Origin: Paenalcaligenes sp021793095
Lineage (GTDB): Bacteria; Pseudomonadota; Gammaproteobacteria; Burkholderiales; Burkholderiaceae_B
NCBI GenBank assembly: GCA_027317645.1
Contig: DAHVQS010000005.1
Coordinates: forward strand, 1-64,000
Direction: 5' to 3'
DNA length: 64,000 nucleotides
Numbering within the stretch: the stretch's first letter is position 1; every line of letters starts with the position of its first letter. This document shows positions 63,001 through 64,000 of this stretch, piece by piece. The position numbers were made by a program, and so were the translations under genes. Under the pieces are notes generated by a model. It did no database searches, had not been told where the DNA came from, and worked only from the letters and a program-made list of their open reading frames with translations.

Positions 63001-64000
63001 CGGTGAGCTTAAAGGTCGATGAGTTTAATGTCGGGGGCTATGAACTGGGCGTACTCACCTTAGATGCCACAGGTTTGGCAGAAGGGGTGGGCTGGGCCAT
63101 TGATGATTTCACACTTGACGTTGATGAGGCGATGCATACCCTAGGCAATGGGCGTTGGGTAATCTGGGGTGCAGCACCGGGGCTAGCACTGCAATGGGAG
63201 AGCGAATTTGATGATTTAGGTGCTTATGCGGATTATTTGGGTCTGGCAGGGTATGTTGAGGGCGGCCAAGGGCAGGTGAGGGCTGATTTTTACTGGCCTT
63301 ATTTGCCCTGGCGCAGTCATTTAGAGGATATCCAAGGGCAGATCGAGGTGGATATAGAAAATGGTCGGCTCCAGCCCATACAGTCACGTTCGGCAAAATT
63401 ATTAGAGTTTTTATCCTTACAGTCCTTGTCTCGCATTGCGCGTTTAGATTTGGACGTGGGCAGCTTGCTCAAAGAGGGCTTTCCCTTTCATTTGATTCAG
63501 GGCGAGGCTGAGTTTAAACAGGGGTGGGTTCAGACCGATGACTATCAGGTTGTGAGCCCCGTAGGCTCATTGCTTTTTGAAGGGCGCACTCATTTACAAA
63601 GCCATCAACTCGATGCGCAGGCGCTGGTCATCCCTGAGTTAGATGTCAGTGGGGCGGCCCTGGCCGCTGGTATTGCTGTGAACCCTATTGTGGGCATGGG
63701 GGCATTGTTGGCCCAGTGGATACTCAAGCACCCCTTATCCAAAGCAATGACTGTACGCTATCACATCACGGGTGACTGGGATGATTATTCGGTAGAGGAA
63801 ATCGCGGCCGACGAACTGTTGGAAGAACCAGAGGACCCCAAGGCAGAACGGCGGCCTCTGCCTGTCCTGCCCTTAGAGAACAATACTGAACAGCCGGAGT
63901 CACAGGCGTCAGAAACTATTGAGCACCCCGAGCGTCAAAATGCTCCAGCAGGGGCGTTGCGGGTACGCTCTAAGACAAAGCTTGAAAATACCCATCCCCA
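60012..64000 (+). CDS. YhdP-family AsmA-like envelope protein, 3' end outside window
   Basis: Very large envelope protein of the AsmA-like YhdP/TamB group, which bridge the two membranes and carry phospholipid to the outer membrane. The frame is open from a GTG at 60012 to the window end, at least 1329 residues. An N-terminal membrane anchor (RFLRIVVYLLLAICVVAGVTF, ends at about residues 5-25) precedes ITQALSQAAGAPVQIGHIRARW and long beta-rich sequence. Near 63.66 kb, AAGIAVNPIVGMGALLAQWI and the following ITGDWDD match the YhdP C-terminal signature. In E. coli YhdP is about 1266 residues. A Glu/Pro-rich tail follows; the stop is beyond the window. Confidence 0.88.
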   Translation, partial: MFAKRFLRIVVYLLLAICVVAGVTFAATKYWLLPSIHLWKEPITQALSQAAGAPVQIGHIRARWRGVSPELELEDVAVFNTRGHEVLSIPHAVGQLKLSSLWARSPHFAHLSVTDLRLLVSRDQDGDIDFFSQSTQADQATADQSMDLKAGVYRWLSQQGRLQIKESHVVWQDLTTEQPPLALQIEHLNLQQQHGTLQINGLLSSLRHAHTQLRFNSEWQLPPNTEKDAIEAPTLAQGQLRVQLEQLQPSAWRRWVDMPSFLYQGTVNADFLLDIKDEALDHAKGSVSIERPFWADGRQLLSIEPQPFFQARAADFHFELDQQALSSLGELTAEGPVPMSLPGAQWRVQLHDLNVHVPDEFSSPLFFKHISLNADSEVAPAQNVSPAAVDKPPSLLSMDSAGVDTSADGGWRINELAIDTGAGRLQLQGALRLDAEDLWLSEVDLKGEGEHIALARIHQYFPNSLDPDLRDWLQEGLTAGEISQLDLQWQGLLDDFEYYQTRDTGQFQLQAQIQGATIDYYPATADEAGWPAITGMDGALYWQNDEMRIEVDNEPSLQFNADRAAHIHRISAHIVDLYEQADLRVDARGQAPADDFFLLWSDANLGVLLEDTVEVRQLSGADWQVELLLDVPLGLPEEEMEALTKVQGTVHMNAPTTVALWPEFAPLSQMQGKFGFSEIGVHDVEVSAQWLGGDFSIRGGLGAPETKLHIHAHPHAAALQDFYEHPAVSVLDGDFAVAAVLHLDEAEHLVIAAQSDLQGLSIDLPAPLQKTKAEKSWPVQLDWRLLDDEGDRNQMRMALQDRLYGQAILDFEQHQVEALELFSAPLPEDSPVLETGQFWVDVRYPFLDIDAWWDWLEHIDADEDPAWDWPAPTQVRLQADEIYVLGFGLEYFTYAHQQHALEQWRADISSDQIAGTVFWDKRTSGQHPFGHVDAHFHRFDVLADFAPKIGVQPPKGGRVITKGDLSQTAHQNDQSHWVPHNARDESEHAPLFAQLPAVSLKVDEFNVGGYELGVLTLDATGLAEGVGWAIDDFTLDVDEAMHTLGNGRWVIWGAAPGLALQWESEFDDLGAYADYLGLAGYVEGGQGQVRADFYWPYLPWRSHLEDIQGQIEVDIENGRLQPIQSRSAKLLEFLSLQSLSRIARLDLDVGSLLKEGFPFHLIQGEAEFKQGWVQTDDYQVVSPVGSLLFEGRTHLQSHQLDAQALVIPELDVSGAALAAGIAVNPIVGMGALLAQWILKHPLSKAMTVRYHITGDWDDYSVEEIAADELLEEPEDPKAERRPLPVLPLENNTEQPESQASETIEHPERQNAPAGALRVRSKTKLENTHP

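Noticed and set aside
1..64000. Mobile elements, prophage, CRISPR arrays, toxin-antitoxin or defence islands
   Set aside because: I looked for transposase motifs, regularly spaced repeats, integrase next to tRNA and sharp composition changes and saw none; the window is mostly core genome.

Overview
The window is a continuous stretch of chromosome from a betaproteobacterium, most likely of the order Burkholderiales and family Alcaligenaceae (the Bordetella/Alcaligenes side). This rests on gene order that I recognise: gyrA-serC-pheA-tyrA-aroA-cmk-rpsA-ihfB-lapA-lapB-rfaE1-rfaD with divergent ompA-ubiG-gph, orn opposite a Ste24-type protease and rsgA, and acpS-nagZ-uvrC-pgsA. It also rests on a one-piece tmRNA with tag ANDERFALAA and an OmpA-C protein of only 196 residues. 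The genus cannot be fixed from the sequence. There are no insertion sequences, prophage, CRISPR arrays, rRNA or tRNA genes that I can see.

Layout. 1-512: the 3' end of ribA. 587-5611: ttrBCA, a periplasmic tetrathionate reductase without ttrRS but with a near-perfect FNR box upstream. 5828-9241: a small accessory cluster (nucleoside deoxyribosyltransferase, an 87-residue orphan, macro-domain protein, arylamine N-acetyltransferase, SMUG1-type uracil-DNA glycosylase). 9294-11191: glycosyltransferase and polysaccharide deacetylase. 11315-11689: ssrA. 11823-13943: gph, ubiG, ompA. 14441-24522: gyrA, aromatic amino acid genes, cmk, rpsA, ihfB. 24649-28180: LPS regulation and heptose genes. 28323-34763: comEA-like, cysM, mltB, etfBA, a small membrane protein behind a LexA-type box, rplS, Nudix. 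34795-42760: rsgA, Ste24, orn, acpS, nagZ, uvrC, pgsA, MFS. 42832-45246: queF and aceA. 45435-53289: cytochrome cbb3 oxidase genes (CcoI-like remnant, ccoS, ccoNOQP, ccoG, short FixH-like protein, small membrane protein, fnr). 53595-59876: clpB with a sigma-32 promoter, queH, glnE. 60012-64000: a YhdP/AsmA-type giant protein cut by the window end.

How the parts connect. The fnr gene encodes a regulator with all four iron-sulfur cysteines and the E-SR recognition residues. Its likely targets in the window are ttrBCA and possibly ccoN, which suggests switching between microaerobic oxygen respiration and tetrathionate respiration. The most unusual genes are in the cbb3 block. The CcoI position is held by an intact 323-residue reading frame that keeps all eight P1B-ATPase membrane helices and the CPC copper site but has lost the actuator, phosphorylation and nucleotide-binding domains. 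The FixH-like protein is similarly cut down to its membrane anchor. Other observations worth checking are a LexA box in front of a 101-residue C-terminally anchored membrane protein, Val83 in GyrA (quinolone position), Ser101 in AroA (glyphosate position), and a structured 3' region after aceA.
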